From contig CAYSLU010000010.1 of assembly GCA_964431965.1 (NCBI GenBank), forward strand, positions 1 to 64,000: 64,000 nucleotides of DNA, given 5' to 3'. Positions 51,605 through 60,387 of this stretch are shown here, in pieces (the stretch's first letter is position 1; each line of letters begins with the position of its first letter). The translations under genes were made by a program, and so were the position numbers. A model generated the notes under the pieces. It worked only from the letters and a program-made list of their open reading frames with translations. It ran no database searches and had not been told where the DNA came from. This DNA comes from CAYSLU01 sp964431965 (GTDB taxonomy: Bacteria; Verrucomicrobiota; Kiritimatiellia; CAIKKV01; CAYSLU01).

Positions 51605-53322
51605 GCACTGACACACAGGACTCGATCGACGCGCGCCCGGAGACCGCCGTGGCCCGCGTCCTCGTCGTCGACGACGAGCGCAACATCCGCCTGACGCTCC
51701 GCGCGTTCCTTCAGGACCAGCGGTATGAGGTGGCGCTCGCGGAGGATGCGGATCAGGCCCTCGCCTTGCTGGCGCAGTCCTCATGGGATGTCGTCCTGAC
51801 AGATATGGTCCTCCCGGGCCTGTCCGGGCTGGACCTGCTCAAGGCCATCCGGGTAGCGGCCCCGGACGTTCAGGTGATCATGATGACCGGCGAGCCGACG
51901 GTGGAGACGGCGGCGGAAGCGGTCCGGGCCGGCGCGCGCGACTACCTGGTCAAGCCCGTCGCCAAGAACGCCATCGTGCGCTCTGTCGCCATGGCCGCAC
52001 AGATGAAGCAGATCGAGGATGAGAAGCGACGCTTGCAGCGCGAGAACCGCCAGTATCAGGACAACCTCGAGCGGCTGGTGGCCGACCGCACGCAGGCGCT
52101 TCAGGATTCGAATCAGCGGCTCGAGGCGGCCCTGGTCGAGACACGTCGATCCCAGGATGAGCTCATCAAGCAGGAGCGGCTAAGCGCCCTGGGCCAGATG
52201 GTCAGCGGCATAGCCCACGACTTCAACAACGCCCTCATGCCCATCGTCGGACTCTCGAGCTTCTTCCTCTCGAACCCCGACGCCGTGAACAACCCCGATC
52301 CGTTCCGGGCCGATATGGAGGCTATTCAGAAGTCCGCGGCGGCTGCCGCGGAAGTCGTGCGGCGGCTGCGCGAGTTCTACCGGCCGGACGACGCGCTGGG
52401 CACCACAGACGTGGACCTCGCCAAGCTTGTCGAGCACGTGATCCTCCTCACCGAGCCGGCGTGGAAGGTGCAGGCCGAAGCGGAGGGCCGCGATATCCGT
52501 GTCACGAGCTCCATCGGGGCCTTTCCGCCCATTCCGGCCAACGAACCCCGGCTGCGCGAGGCTCTTGTGAACCTGGTGCTGAACGCGGTCGACGCCATGC
52601 CGCAAGGCGGCGACGTCTGCATCGGCGCCGAGCGCAGCGAGGAGAGCGTCACCCTCCGGGTCAGCGACACCGGCGTCGGCATGCCCGACGACGTGCGCAA
52701 GCGGTGCTTCGAGCCCTTCTTCACCACCAAGGGCAAGCGCGGCAGCGGCCTCGGACTGGCGATGGTGTACGGCATCGTGACCCGGCATGGCGGTCAGATC
52801 AGCGTTGAGTCGCAGGTGGATCGGGGCACGACCTTCGTCATCCGGCTGCCGTTGACGCACCGCGAGCCGAAGGAGCCGGCACGGGCACCGGAACCGAGGG
52901 CCTGCGAGCCTCCCCCTCCGCTCAAGGTCCTGGTGGTGGACGACGAGGAGTGGGCGCGGGTCCTCATCAAGCGATTCCTTGGACTGAAGGGGCATGAGGT
53001 GTTCGTCGTCGCCGCCGGGCAGGAGGCGTTGGAGACCTTCCGACGGCAGCCGGTCGACCTCGTCATCACGGACCGCGCGATCCCGGACATGAGCGGCGAC
53101 CGGATCGCCTCCGAGATCAAGCGGCTCTCGCCCACTACGCCCATCATCATGCTGACCGGCTTCGGCGACATCATGGACGTGCGGAAGGAGAGACCCGACG
53201 GGGTGGACTGCGTGCTCGGGAAGCCCGTGACGCCCGATCAGCTCCATGAGGCGATCGCCCGCACGATCAGCCGCGGAACCGCAAGCGCGCCCGTCGAAGC
53301 CGCAGGGAAAGGAGCCGAATGA
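51601..53322 (+). CDS. hybrid histidine kinase: receiver-HisKA-HATPase-receiver
   Basis: A 573-residue soluble protein. Receiver 1 (about 20-130: VLVVDDERNIRLTL, VVLTDMVLPG, YLVKPVA), a long coiled coil (about 140-190), phosphoacceptor SGIAHDFNNALMPI, HATPase (LVLNAVDAMPQGG, VSDTGVGMP, GSGLGLAMVYGIV) and C-terminal receiver 2 (about 440-555: VLVVDDEEWARVLI, LVITDRAIPDMSG, VLGKPVT). HDFNN-type kinases with both an input and an output receiver usually act inside phosphorelays. Coupled by overlap to both neighbours. Confidence 0.92.
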   Translation: MSTDTQDSIDARPETAVARVLVVDDERNIRLTLRAFLQDQRYEVALAEDADQALALLAQSSWDVVLTDMVLPGLSGLDLLKAIRVAAPDVQVIMMTGEPTVETAAEAVRAGARDYLVKPVAKNAIVRSVAMAAQMKQIEDEKRRLQRENRQYQDNLERLVADRTQALQDSNQRLEAALVETRRSQDELIKQERLSALGQMVSGIAHDFNNALMPIVGLSSFFLSNPDAVNNPDPFRADMEAIQKSAAAAAEVVRRLREFYRPDDALGTTDVDLAKLVEHVILLTEPAWKVQAEAEGRDIRVTSSIGAFPPIPANEPRLREALVNLVLNAVDAMPQGGDVCIGAERSEESVTLRVSDTGVGMPDDVRKRCFEPFFTTKGKRGSGLGLAMVYGIVTRHGGQISVESQVDRGTTFVIRLPLTHREPKEPARAPEPRACEPPPPLKVLVVDDEEWARVLIKRFLGLKGHEVFVVAAGQEALETFRRQPVDLVITDRAIPDMSGDRIASEIKRLSPTTPIIMLTGFGDIMDVRKERPDGVDCVLGKPVTPDQLHEAIARTISRGTASAPVEAAGKGAE

Positions 53323-54641
53323 TCTTCAGCCTGTCCAGCGATCGCGCCCGGCGCCGCGAAGTCCAGTGCTTCTGGGCCGGCATCGTGACCGCAATAGCGG
53401 TCGCGGCATACCGGATCCACCTGACCGTGGCCGGCCTGCTCCGGGACGGCCTCACCCTTCGCGTGTCCGTGGATACGTGGACAACCAACGGCTTCATCCT
53501 GTGGTCGCTCACGCTCTTCGTGCTGGCCTGGCTGTTCTGGAGAGATGCGCGACGCCGCCAGGACGAGCTGGCCACGGTCGTTCGGAGCATCATCCCGGAC
53601 GTCCTGCTGGTGACCGACGCGTCCGGGAAAGTCGGGATGTGCAACCCAGCCGTGAGCGCCATGTTCGGCTACGAGCCGGAGGAGGTGCTGCAGCGCACAG
53701 CCGACCAGTTCCTGCAGGACCGGCCTGCGACCGGCGCCGAGCACGAAGTCTACGCGCACCTGCGCCGGGCGGGGTATGTGGTCCGATCGGCCACGGGCAT
53801 CCGCAAAGACGGGGCCCGGTTCCCGGCGGAAACCACGACGGCCCGACTGATCGAGCAGAACGGCGCGGTGACGCTCGTCCGGGACATCACGGAACGTCGG
53901 CGCGTCGAGCAGCTGAGGGAGAACCTGACGCACATGCTGGTCCACGACCTGCGCAATCCGCTGTTCGGCATCAGCGGCAACCTGCTCCTGGTGTCGAGTC
54001 TGTCCAAGGACCTGTCGGATGACGCGCGCACCTCGCTCCGGGTTGCGCTCGACTTTGTCCAGGATATGGGCGACATGCTCCGATGCCTGGTGGACGTAAC
54101 CCACCTGGAAGCCGGCGAGTGGCCCCTTCGTCCGGCGGAGTGCGACGTCGGCGAGCTGGTGGACCACGCGCTGGCGGCGCTGGCGGCGCTGACGCGCGAG
54201 AAGCGACACACGGTGGTGTGGTCGCGCTCGCCGGTCCCGGCTTGTTGCGACGCCGAGCTGATCGAACGGGTCGCGCTGAACCTGCTGCGAAACGCCGTCG
54301 AAGCCACCGCCTCCGGCGGGCGGATCGAGGTCCGGGCCGAGCGATCGGGCGACACCCTGAGGGTCTCGGTCATCGACAACGGGCCGGGCATCGCGCCGGA
54401 ATTCCAGACTCTGATCTTCGAGAAGTTCGGCAAGACGCCGGAGGGCCGGAAGGTGAAGCGGCGCTCGTCCGGACTCGGCCTGATCTTCTGCAAGCTGGCG
54501 GTTGAAGCCCACGGAGGTACTATCGGTGTGAATAGCGACACGGACCAAGGCAGCACCTTCTGGTTCGAGTTGCCGGTCGGTCGAGACGGATCCAGCCAGT
54601 TGCCAGCGGACAATCGCGAACCGGATGGGAGCCCCACATGA
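53319..54641 (+). CDS. membrane PAS histidine kinase
   Basis: A 440-residue kinase with two closely spaced membrane helices (about 18-36 and 55-73), so little periplasmic part. PAS domain (about 85-200: SIIPDVLLVTDASGKVGMCNPAV, RDITERRRVEQL), HisKA MLVHDLRNPLFGISGN and HATPase (LLRNAVEATASGG, VIDNGPGIAPEF, SSGLGLIFCKLAVEAHGG). The VHDLRNPL motif is a common HisKA variant. It overlaps the double-receiver gene by ATGA and probably acts with it. Confidence 0.92.
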   Translation: MIFSLSSDRARRREVQCFWAGIVTAIAVAAYRIHLTVAGLLRDGLTLRVSVDTWTTNGFILWSLTLFVLAWLFWRDARRRQDELATVVRSIIPDVLLVTDASGKVGMCNPAVSAMFGYEPEEVLQRTADQFLQDRPATGAEHEVYAHLRRAGYVVRSATGIRKDGARFPAETTTARLIEQNGAVTLVRDITERRRVEQLRENLTHMLVHDLRNPLFGISGNLLLVSSLSKDLSDDARTSLRVALDFVQDMGDMLRCLVDVTHLEAGEWPLRPAECDVGELVDHALAALAALTREKRHTVVWSRSPVPACCDAELIERVALNLLRNAVEATASGGRIEVRAERSGDTLRVSVIDNGPGIAPEFQTLIFEKFGKTPEGRKVKRRSSGLGLIFCKLAVEAHGGTIGVNSDTDQGSTFWFELPVGRDGSSQLPADNREPDGSPT

Positions 54642-55417
54642 ACAGGATCATGATCGTTGACGATGACGTACGCCTTCTGGACACCATGCGCCGGATGCTT
54701 CAGGCCACGGGGCTGTATGAGGTGATGACCGAGGACAGCGGACAGCGCGCCTTGGCGGCCGCGGCCACGTTCAAGCCGGACCTGATCATCCTGGACATGA
54801 ACATGCCCGGGATGGGGGGCCTCGAGTTCATCAAGGGCATCGCCACCCCGGAAGGCCCCCTGACCTACCCCGTTCTGGTCATGACCAGCCGCGCCAACAT
54901 GGCCAGGTTTTTCGACGACGTGCCCGTCGATGGCTTCATGCCCAAACCGTGCGAGCCCGACCGGCTTTGCGCCGAAGTCGCCCGCATCATCGCGCTGCGT
55001 CGGGCGTCGGAGCCGGATCCGCTGCCGGCCCGCGCGACGGACGTGGCGCAGAAGCGGGTGCTCGTCGGCGAAGACGACCCGGAGGTGGGCGAGCGGCTGA
55101 CGGATATCTTCACCCGGGCGGGGTATGCCGTTCACTGCGTGCCCCACGGCCCGGGCATCCTCGGGGAGGCGATCGTGCAGCGGCCGGCCGTGATCCTCGT
55201 CAAGCTCATCTTGACCAGCCTGAACGGCGACGCCGTGGCCCGCATGCTGAAGGAAATGCCAAACACCAAGGACATACCGGTCGTTCTGTACAACCAGGGG
55301 CCGAGCCGCGTGGACGCCGCGCGGTTCGCGGCACCGCAGTCCGGCATCCGGAAGTACATCGAGACCGACAACGCGCAGGTTCTCCTCGCCGCGGTATCCG
55401 GCATTCTGGACGCCTGA
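54638..55417 (+). CDS. double-receiver response regulator, second receiver degenerate
   Basis: A 259-residue protein of two receivers and nothing else. Receiver 1 is complete (IMIVDDDVRLLDTM, LIILDMNMPGMGG, FMPKPCEP). Receiver 2 (about 143-259: VLVGEDDPEVGERL) has lost the phosphoacceptor: the equivalent stretch reads AVILVKLILTSLNGD, with Lys where Asp should be. It may therefore be a binding module rather than a phosphate acceptor. It is the last plus-strand gene of the signalling block and faces the minus-strand kinase, with 28 bases between the stops. Confidence 0.9.
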   Translation: MNRIMIVDDDVRLLDTMRRMLQATGLYEVMTEDSGQRALAAAATFKPDLIILDMNMPGMGGLEFIKGIATPEGPLTYPVLVMTSRANMARFFDDVPVDGFMPKPCEPDRLCAEVARIIALRRASEPDPLPARATDVAQKRVLVGEDDPEVGERLTDIFTRAGYAVHCVPHGPGILGEAIVQRPAVILVKLILTSLNGDAVARMLKEMPNTKDIPVVLYNQGPSRVDAARFAAPQSGIRKYIETDNAQVLLAAVSGILDA

Positions 55418-55445
55418 TGCCGACGCGAGCCCGCCCCCGCTCCCG

Positions 55446-56651
55446 TCACGGCGCTGCGGCTTGCCCCACGGGCTCGACCGGGCCTGGCCCAGGCGCAGGC
55501 AGGCATGCCGGAAAGGTCACGGCGACGGTGGTGCGATCGGGAACCGAGGTATCGACTGCTATACGGGCCCCATGGATCTCCGCGATCAACCGGGCCGAGT
55601 AGGTGCCCAGCCCCGCCCCGTGCTCCTTCGCCGCCGTCGTGAGCTTCTCGAAAAAGTGCTCCCGCACGTGCTCCGGGACAGCGCCGCGGTTGCAGATGCT
55701 CATCCGCATGGCATCGCCGCGATGGAACCGAATCGTGACCGTCTCGCCGCACGGCGAGGCCTCGATGGCGTTCTTCAGCAGGTTGCCGAGCATGGAGAGA
55801 CAGAGCAGTCGCTCGCCCGCCACCACGAACGCGTCCGCCTCCCCGGCGGGCCGGCCATCGATCAGCACCGCTACGGACACCCGCCTGGCCCGCGTAAGCG
55901 ACTCGTTGTGACTGAGCGCCTCCCGGGCGGCGCGCAGCAGGTCGACATCCATCGGGCGAAGCGTATACAACCCCTGCTCGATCTTGAACAGGTCCAGGGA
56001 GCGGTTGATCATGTCCAGCAACCGGCGTCCCGCGCTCTCGATCCGTGCCAGCCACTCGAGTTGCTCCTCCGTCAGATGCCCCGGCAGAGCCCGGATCAGA
56101 TCCGGACCGCCTAAGATGACGTTGAGCGGCGCCTTGAGATCGTGGCGCGCAACGTACTCCACTTCCTCGCGGAAGTCGGCCGCCTGGCGAAGCTGATCAT
56201 TGGCTGCGGTCAGGCGCTTCACGGTCTCCTCCAGCTCGCGCTGGTAACCCTCCCGAGCCACCTGCTCGCGCTGACGCTCGTCATCCAGCGCCTTGATCCG
56301 GGCCGCGGTCGCCACGACCCGAACGATGGCGGCACGCGACACCGGCTTGATCAGGTAGTCTGACGCGCCGGCACGCACCGCCTCGGCAGCCGTTTCGAGT
56401 GTCGGCTTGGCCGTCATCATGACGACCTGAACGCCAGGCGACGTCTCGCGGATGGCCTTGAGCAGCTCCACGCCCGTAATGCCCGGCAGAAGGATGTCGG
56501 TCACTACCACGTCGAAGCGCTGCCCCGCCAGGATACGGCGGGCCTCATGTGCATCCGGAGCGACATCGACGTCGTGCCCCTCCGCCAGGAGGAACTCCCG
56601 CAGCGTGAGGCGGACGCTCTTCTCATCGTCAACAATCAGTGCCTTTGCCAT
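55446..56651 (-). CDS. receiver-HisKA-HATPase histidine kinase
   Basis: A 401-residue soluble protein. Receiver (KALIVDDEKSVRLTL, VVVTDILLPGITG, YLIKPVS), coiled coil (about 125-155), HisKA with YVARHDLKAPLNVI, and an HATPase of the N-R-G-x-V-P class (LLKNAIEASPCGE, ICNRGAVPEHVREHFFEKL, GAGLGTYSARLIAEIHG). Here Asn-Arg-Gly replaces the usual Asp-Asn-Gly loop, as in other kinases of this subgroup. Oriented against the rest of the block. Its receiver is most like those of the kinases at 51601 and 40494. Confidence 0.9.
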   Translation of the reverse strand: MAKALIVDDEKSVRLTLREFLLAEGHDVDVAPDAHEARRILAGQRFDVVVTDILLPGITGVELLKAIRETSPGVQVVMMTAKPTLETAAEAVRAGASDYLIKPVSRAAIVRVVATAARIKALDDERQREQVAREGYQRELEETVKRLTAANDQLRQAADFREEVEYVARHDLKAPLNVILGGPDLIRALPGHLTEEQLEWLARIESAGRRLLDMINRSLDLFKIEQGLYTLRPMDVDLLRAAREALSHNESLTRARRVSVAVLIDGRPAGEADAFVVAGERLLCLSMLGNLLKNAIEASPCGETVTIRFHRGDAMRMSICNRGAVPEHVREHFFEKLTTAAKEHGAGLGTYSARLIAEIHGARIAVDTSVPDRTTVAVTFPACLPAPGPGPVEPVGQAAAP

Positions 56652-56739
56652 GGCTCTCCGCTCCCCTGCTTTGGCTCACACTAACCCGCCTGAGTCTCCG
56701 CATCCAGACATTTGCCCTCCCCCCTGCGCCAATATGGGG

Positions 56740-56765
56740 CGCTTCCGATGCGGGGAGCGGAAGCG
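56740..56765. promoter_or_regulatory. 8-bp inverted repeat in divergent intergenic region
   Basis: CGCTTCCG and CGGAAGCG form perfect arms around a 10-base spacer, 45 bases upstream of the -10 box of the unknown gene and about 90 bases from the start of the minus-strand kinase. It may be an operator or a hairpin in a leader. No other copy of this repeat was noticed in the window. Confidence 0.35.
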
Positions 56766-56806
56766 GGATGCTTTGTTCCTCACCAGCTGGTTTCCCTCGG
56801 CGCTTC

Positions 56807-56815
56807 TGGTATACT
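56807..56815 (+). promoter_or_regulatory. extended -10 promoter (TG-G-TATACT) for the 649-residue gene
   Basis: TATACT with the TG of an extended -10 one base upstream. No good -35 is needed for this class. Transcription would begin at about 56822-56824, which coincides with the GTG at 56824, so the mRNA could be leaderless; no Shine-Dalgarno sequence is seen before that codon. Confidence 0.5.
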
Positions 56816-56823
56816 CGCTAATC

Positions 56824-58773
56824 GTGACCTTGAGGCTCATTGGGGAACATCCGCTGGCCCGGGATTCGCGAGGCAACCTCGTATCGCGGATCGCCACGGC
56901 ATTCCTGCACAGCCGCGCGCTCGTGACGATTCCGGGAAGCCACGCGACCCAGCGCGCGGCCTACACGCTCATCCTGGACCGCGAGCGCATACAGTCGGGA
57001 CTTCCCCCACTCACCGAGGACGAGCGTAACCGGGAGTGGCAGCAGTCCGTCGATCTCATCATGGATCCGACCGCCGTGCTGATCCGGCCCGACCCGGATA
57101 GCATGGGCATGGCGTTCGATGCCGACGAACTGCTCCACGAGATCGTCTCCAAGCGCCAGGTGCGCTTCCTCTACGTCATGGATCGCCAGGTTCTGCAGGC
57201 GATCAAGCAGCGCGGCGAGTACTGGCGCATCTCCCCCCTGCCGCGCACAGCGGACGACATGACGCAGATGATCGAGGCATCCCGCATCAGCATCGCCTGC
57301 CTCCCCATCTACTACTACAACATGGTGACGGGGGTACGGTACCTCACGTGCGACGTCTTCGCCCGGCTCGCGGAGCTTGATCCGCTCATCCTCGGGCCGC
57401 AGCTCCAGGAAATCCGGGAGTTCTCCTGCGTCCGAAACCGCCTGAATCACCCGGAAATCGACTTCTTCATGGCGGACTCCTCCTTCGGAGCCGACGACCT
57501 CCAGGACTACGAGTTCTACCGCCTCACCCCCGAAGAGCTCCGGAGCGCCCACGCCGAGCTCAGCCGCCGGTTCGCGGCGGCTGTCCCGGCCGCGCTCCGG
57601 ACGGACGCGCCCACCAGCACCGAGTGGCGCAACCGCATGTTCTCCACGCTGATCCAGAAGGGCAACGAGACGGTCTCCGACGAGGTGCTGCAGGGGATCA
57701 GCCCCGAGTTCTTCCTCCAGATCCAGTGGCTGCCCGGCGGGCGAATCGAAGACGGCGAGCTCCTGTTCGATCCCGTGTTCGACGAGCTGGACCAGAACCC
57801 CGGCGACCCGGAGCTGCGCGCGCTGTGCGACGAGAAGGCCCGCGGCTTCATCTTCAACTTCATCCGCGAGCTCAGCGACGTCGAGTACGTCAACGTCGGG
57901 CGCGTCTTCTCCTCGCTCTCGCTCCGGCCCAAGGCGGACGGGCGGCGCGACGTCTACATCGCCGAGGTCAAGCAGCGCGGACGGGAGCGCGCGATCGTCC
58001 GCATCATCCGGATGCAGAAGTGGGGCATCCGCGAGCACCTGAACCAGAACGAGGACCTGCTGCAGTCCATCATGGATACGGAGGAGTACACCGAGTACAT
58101 CCTCGACCGCCGGCTCGGCTGCCGCCAGCTGGGCATGAACCTCTCGCCCTCGATCGTGGCCCGCCGCATCGCGGAGCGCTACCACGGACCGCGCCAGCAG
58201 TTCGAAGGGCGCAGCATCTGGGCCACCTACTTCGAGCGCGACTACATCGCGGGGATCGCAACCGACAAGATCCCCGCCGCCAAGTACCGGCTTCCCGGTT
58301 ACGCAATCCGGTTCGCACGCCTGATGGGCCGCGCCGCCGCTCCCAACATGCTCGTCGGACGCATGAACATCGACCACCACGTCCTCTTCGACGACGGCGA
58401 CGAGGTGATCATCGAGGATACGTCCGGCCTTCCGGCCGATCTGATCCTGGCCGATCACACGGGCACCTTCACCGACTACCAGACGCCCCTGATCTCCTTC
58501 GCCCATGACTACGCCCGGCCCATCCGGGACCGCTTGGCCCACGTCGATGACGGCGACGCCTTCATTGACGCCTACCTCCGGTCGTTCATCCAGCAGTTCG
58601 AGCACACGCAGGAAGACTACCGGAAGCGCCGCCGGGCGTTCGATACGCTCTTCAAGCACCGCCCGCGCGACGAAGGCGGCAGCTTCGCCTATCGCTGGGA
58701 GTGCGTGCTCCGCCGCCTGGACTCGTCCGATCCGCACGCCATCGCCGACGCCATTCGCCGCCGGCTGGCGTGA
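56824..58773 (+). CDS. conserved-looking protein of unknown function (649 residues)
   Basis: Not recognised. The frame is long, with strong coding character and no membrane segment or signal. Visible parts: ITIPGSHATQRAAYTL-like N-terminus, a cluster IYYYNMVTGVRYLTCDVFARL, RNRLNHPEIDFFMADSSFG, and YHGPRQQFEGRSIWATYFERDYIAGI. Near the end NMLVGRMNIDHHVLFDDGDEVIIEDTSGLP, where the His-Asn/Asp spacing recalls the kinase-like loop of aminoglycoside-phosphotransferase folds; this likeness is weak. The GTG at 56824 is chosen because the extended -10 lies directly before it. The frame stays open upstream to 56452, inside the antisense kinase gene, but that part is not coding-like. Confidence 0.75.
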   Translation: MTLRLIGEHPLARDSRGNLVSRIATAFLHSRALVTIPGSHATQRAAYTLILDRERIQSGLPPLTEDERNREWQQSVDLIMDPTAVLIRPDPDSMGMAFDADELLHEIVSKRQVRFLYVMDRQVLQAIKQRGEYWRISPLPRTADDMTQMIEASRISIACLPIYYYNMVTGVRYLTCDVFARLAELDPLILGPQLQEIREFSCVRNRLNHPEIDFFMADSSFGADDLQDYEFYRLTPEELRSAHAELSRRFAAAVPAALRTDAPTSTEWRNRMFSTLIQKGNETVSDEVLQGISPEFFLQIQWLPGGRIEDGELLFDPVFDELDQNPGDPELRALCDEKARGFIFNFIRELSDVEYVNVGRVFSSLSLRPKADGRRDVYIAEVKQRGRERAIVRIIRMQKWGIREHLNQNEDLLQSIMDTEEYTEYILDRRLGCRQLGMNLSPSIVARRIAERYHGPRQQFEGRSIWATYFERDYIAGIATDKIPAAKYRLPGYAIRFARLMGRAAAPNMLVGRMNIDHHVLFDDGDEVIIEDTSGLPADLILADHTGTFTDYQTPLISFAHDYARPIRDRLAHVDDGDAFIDAYLRSFIQQFEHTQEDYRKRRRAFDTLFKHRPRDEGGSFAYRWECVLRRLDSSDPHAIADAIRRRLA

Positions 58774-58834
58774 CCCCTCCGGGCGCGCTAATTCCGCTTC
58801 CCTTGTCCCACCCCAGCCGATACTATCCGGTCCG

Positions 58835-59605
58835 GTGAACGGCCTCGTCACAGCCTTTCGAACCTTGACCATCCTTCCGGTTCCCGGCCGGGACGCGGAC
58901 GACTTCTCCAAGGCCCTCCCGCACTTCCCGCTTGTCGGCGCCGCCATCGGAATCGTGGCGGCCCTGGCGGCCTGGGTCATCAGCGACGGCATGGCATGGC
59001 CCCTCGGAGGCGGAGTCGCCGTGGTGGCCGTCACCGCCTTCCTCACCCGCGGCATCCATCTCGACGGCCTCGGCGACGCCTTCGACGCCCTGGGCGGCGG
59101 CCGCACACCGGCCCGCCGGCTCGAGATCATGAAGGACCCGCACATCGGGTCGTTCGGCGTCGTCGCCATCGTCACATGCCTCATGATCAAGGCGGCCGCT
59201 GTGGCCCAGATCTCAACGGCGAGCCAGCACCTGGCCGTCGTGGTTCCCTTCGTGGTCTCCCGCGCGATCCAGGTGGAGCTGGCGGCCGCACTGCCCTACG
59301 CCCGGCGCGAAGGCGGCACCGCCCGCGCCTTCGTCGAAGGCGCAGAAGCCAGCCACTTCCTGCTCGCCACGCTCTTCGCCCTGCTCCTCTGCTACCTGTT
59401 CGGCGGATTCTGCGGGCTCATCGTCCTGCTGGCCGCCTATGCGGCCAGCCCGGCGCTGATGTGGTGGCTCCGCCGGGAGTTCGGCGGCGTGACGGGCGAC
59501 CTCTTGGGGATGGCCAGCGAAGTGACCGAGACGCTTCTTCTGGCGGGGCTCGCAATGGTCGGCCACACGCTGAGCGGCATCCAGCTCGGAAGCTTTCCCT
59601 GGTAG
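58835..59605 (+). CDS. cobS: adenosylcobinamide-GDP ribazoletransferase (cobalamin synthase)
   Basis: A 256-residue integral membrane enzyme with the CobS pattern: AFRTLTILPVPGR at the N-terminus, FPLVGAAIG, the HLDGLGDAFDALGGG metal-binding Asp cluster, ARRLEIMKDPHIGSFGVV, and GVTGDLLGMASEVTE near the end. It joins adenosylcobinamide-GDP and alpha-ribazole, the last step but one of B12 assembly. The start is a GTG at 58835, 61 bases after the previous stop. No cobalamin riboswitch is seen upstream and no other B12 gene is in the window, so the pathway may be salvage only. Confidence 0.92.
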   Translation: MNGLVTAFRTLTILPVPGRDADDFSKALPHFPLVGAAIGIVAALAAWVISDGMAWPLGGGVAVVAVTAFLTRGIHLDGLGDAFDALGGGRTPARRLEIMKDPHIGSFGVVAIVTCLMIKAAAVAQISTASQHLAVVVPFVVSRAIQVELAAALPYARREGGTARAFVEGAEASHFLLATLFALLLCYLFGGFCGLIVLLAAYAASPALMWWLRREFGGVTGDLLGMASEVTETLLLAGLAMVGHTLSGIQLGSFPW

Positions 59606-59634
59606 GCCCCCACGCCCCACACACAGGTATCCCC

Positions 59635-60372
59635 ATGGATCTCCACGGCAGATGCGCGCTGGTGACCGGCGGCGCCGTGCGGATCGGCCGCGCCATCTGC
59701 GAAGCGCTGGCCGACGCCGGCGCCGACGTGGTCATCCACTGCGACCGCTCGGCCGCCCAGGCGGCCTCGCTCGCGAACGAGCTCTCCGGACGCGGCGTCC
59801 AGGCTTGGGTCGTCGCCGGCCGCCTCCGTGACGAGGCGGCGTGCGCGGACGTCGTGCGGCGTTCTGCCGATGCCGCCGGCCGCCTGGATATCCTCATCAA
59901 CAACGCAGCCGTCTTCCACAAGCACGCGCTCGCCGAGGCGGACGAGGCGCGCGTCCTCGACGAACTCCGCGTCAACCTGCTGGCTCCCCTCGCCCTGATC
60001 CGCGCGTTCGCACGCGTGGCCGACGGCGGCCGCATCGTCAACCTCCTCGACCGGCGAATTGCGGCGAACGACCCCTCCTGCCTGCCCTACCTGCTGTCCA
60101 AGAAGGGATTGGCGGATCTGACCCGCGTGGCCGCACTCGATCTCGCCCCCCGCTTCACCGTCAACGGCGTCGCGCCCGGCCCCGTCTTGCCCCCGCCGGG
60201 TCAGGGCGCGGAGTACCTTCATGACCGGGCCGGCCGCACCCCGCTCGCCGGGCCGGTTTCGCCGGACGACGTCGCGCGCGCGGTGCTCTTCCTAGCGCAA
60301 AGCGACACCATCACGGGACAGATCATTTTCGTGGACGGCGGCCAGCACCTGCTCGGCAACGCCGCCGGCTGA
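59635..60372 (+). CDS. short-chain dehydrogenase of pteridine-reductase (FolM/PTR1) type
   Basis: A 245-residue SDR. NADPH-binding VTGGAVRIGRAICEAL (the T-G-G-x-R-I-G form), NNAAVF, then NLLDRRI with Asp139 in place of the usual Ser, and YLLSK (Tyr152, Lys156). The D/Y/K set is that of pteridine reductases rather than of FabG. The next gene is folB, 15 bases away, which supports a role in reducing dihydromonapterin, dihydropterin or dihydrofolate in tetrahydropterin/folate supply. A different SDR substrate is possible. Confidence 0.82.
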   Translation: MDLHGRCALVTGGAVRIGRAICEALADAGADVVIHCDRSAAQAASLANELSGRGVQAWVVAGRLRDEAACADVVRRSADAAGRLDILINNAAVFHKHALAEADEARVLDELRVNLLAPLALIRAFARVADGGRIVNLLDRRIAANDPSCLPYLLSKKGLADLTRVAALDLAPRFTVNGVAPGPVLPPPGQGAEYLHDRAGRTPLAGPVSPDDVARAVLFLAQSDTITGQIIFVDGGQHLLGNAAG

Positions 60373-60387
60373 CGCGGAGGATGGACC

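Noticed and set aside
58774..58834. Cobalamin riboswitch before cobS
   Set aside because: The space is only 61 bases, too short for the aptamer, and no B12-box was seen.
56818..59190. 790-codon open frame on the minus strand
   Set aside because: It is antisense to the 649-residue gene and cobS, both of which have family motifs or a promoter. Long antisense frames are common at this GC content, and its translation has no recognisable motif.
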